Assembly: GCA_030528325.1 (NCBI GenBank)
Contig: JAUMZD010000025.1
Coordinates: 1-43,836 of the forward strand
Source: Lautropia sp.
Lineage (GTDB): Bacteria > Pseudomonadota > Gammaproteobacteria > Burkholderiales > Burkholderiaceae_E
Direction: 5' to 3'
Length of the DNA stretch: 43,836 nucleotides
Shown here piece by piece: positions 43,779 to 43,836 of the stretch. The position numbers and the translations under genes are program-made. Numbering within the stretch: position 1 is the stretch's first letter; each line of letters starts with the position of its first letter. Under the pieces are notes generated by a model. The model was not told the DNA's origin, made no database searches, and saw only the letters and a program-made list of their open reading frames with translations.

Positions 43779-43836
43779 TTGGGTAAACATCCGGTGCGCC
43801 CCACCTTGAACCCCAGCAGCCCACCTTGAAGAATGC

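Noticed and set aside
43585..43836. Possible IS21-type terminus and short minus-strand frames
   Set aside because: The cccaccttgaa repeats are suggestive, but the window ends before any transposase gene, so no element can be called.

Overview
The window reads as a high-GC betaproteobacterial chromosome, most likely Burkholderiales and possibly Lautropia-like. That placement is inferred from codon use, from the imelysin/di-heme/DUF1513 iron locus, from maeB and ampG, and from the zeta-toxin style; it was not tested by search. No tRNA, rRNA or CRISPR array was seen.

Layout. (1) 1-3585: 3' part of a very large repeat-bearing surface protein with a C-type-lectin-like domain, closed by a strong terminator. 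(2) 3680-8858: a toxin-antitoxin accessory region. A StbD/RelB-like antitoxin is followed by a truncated parE. Then comes a minus-strand array of zeta-type kinases with small partner genes, a C-terminal fragment, a chimeric remnant, and recurring copies of a palindrome (core TTTCGCATGCGAAA) at the unit junctions. (3) 8868-18221: copper-radical oxidase lipoprotein, a two-gene RND efflux system, queH and an esterase. (4) 18288-20508: UPF0175 antitoxin, an AlbA_2/ATPase regulator, and a non-coding stretch with seven 10-bp iteron-like units. (5) 20519-26620: Fur-box-linked iron operon transcribed leftward (imelysin, di-heme DUF1111 protein, second imelysin, DUF1513). (6) 26973-32541: DUF883/YqjE/YqjK-like membrane stress operon, ampG, maeB. 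(7) 32705-40285: hipBA diverging, across two operator-like inverted repeats, from a gene encoding exonuclease, RecQ helicase and UvrD helicase in one chain. (8) 40462-43836: a lower-GC island that begins in a 5'-truncated exonuclease III gene and is bordered by transposase remnants. It carries a double-glycine-type peptide precursor, a small membrane protein (candidate immunity) and a JmjC/Cupin_4-type oxygenase.

The two best candidates for an undescribed system are the zeta-kinase cassette array (3976-8652) and the peptide plus JmjC-oxygenase cluster (41518-43220). The RecQ-UvrD fusion sharing a control region with hipBA is third. A dispersed element of about 150 bp with inverted ends (8712, 16395, 26692 and partial copies) sits in several intergenic gaps and looks like a non-autonomous or REP-type repeat.
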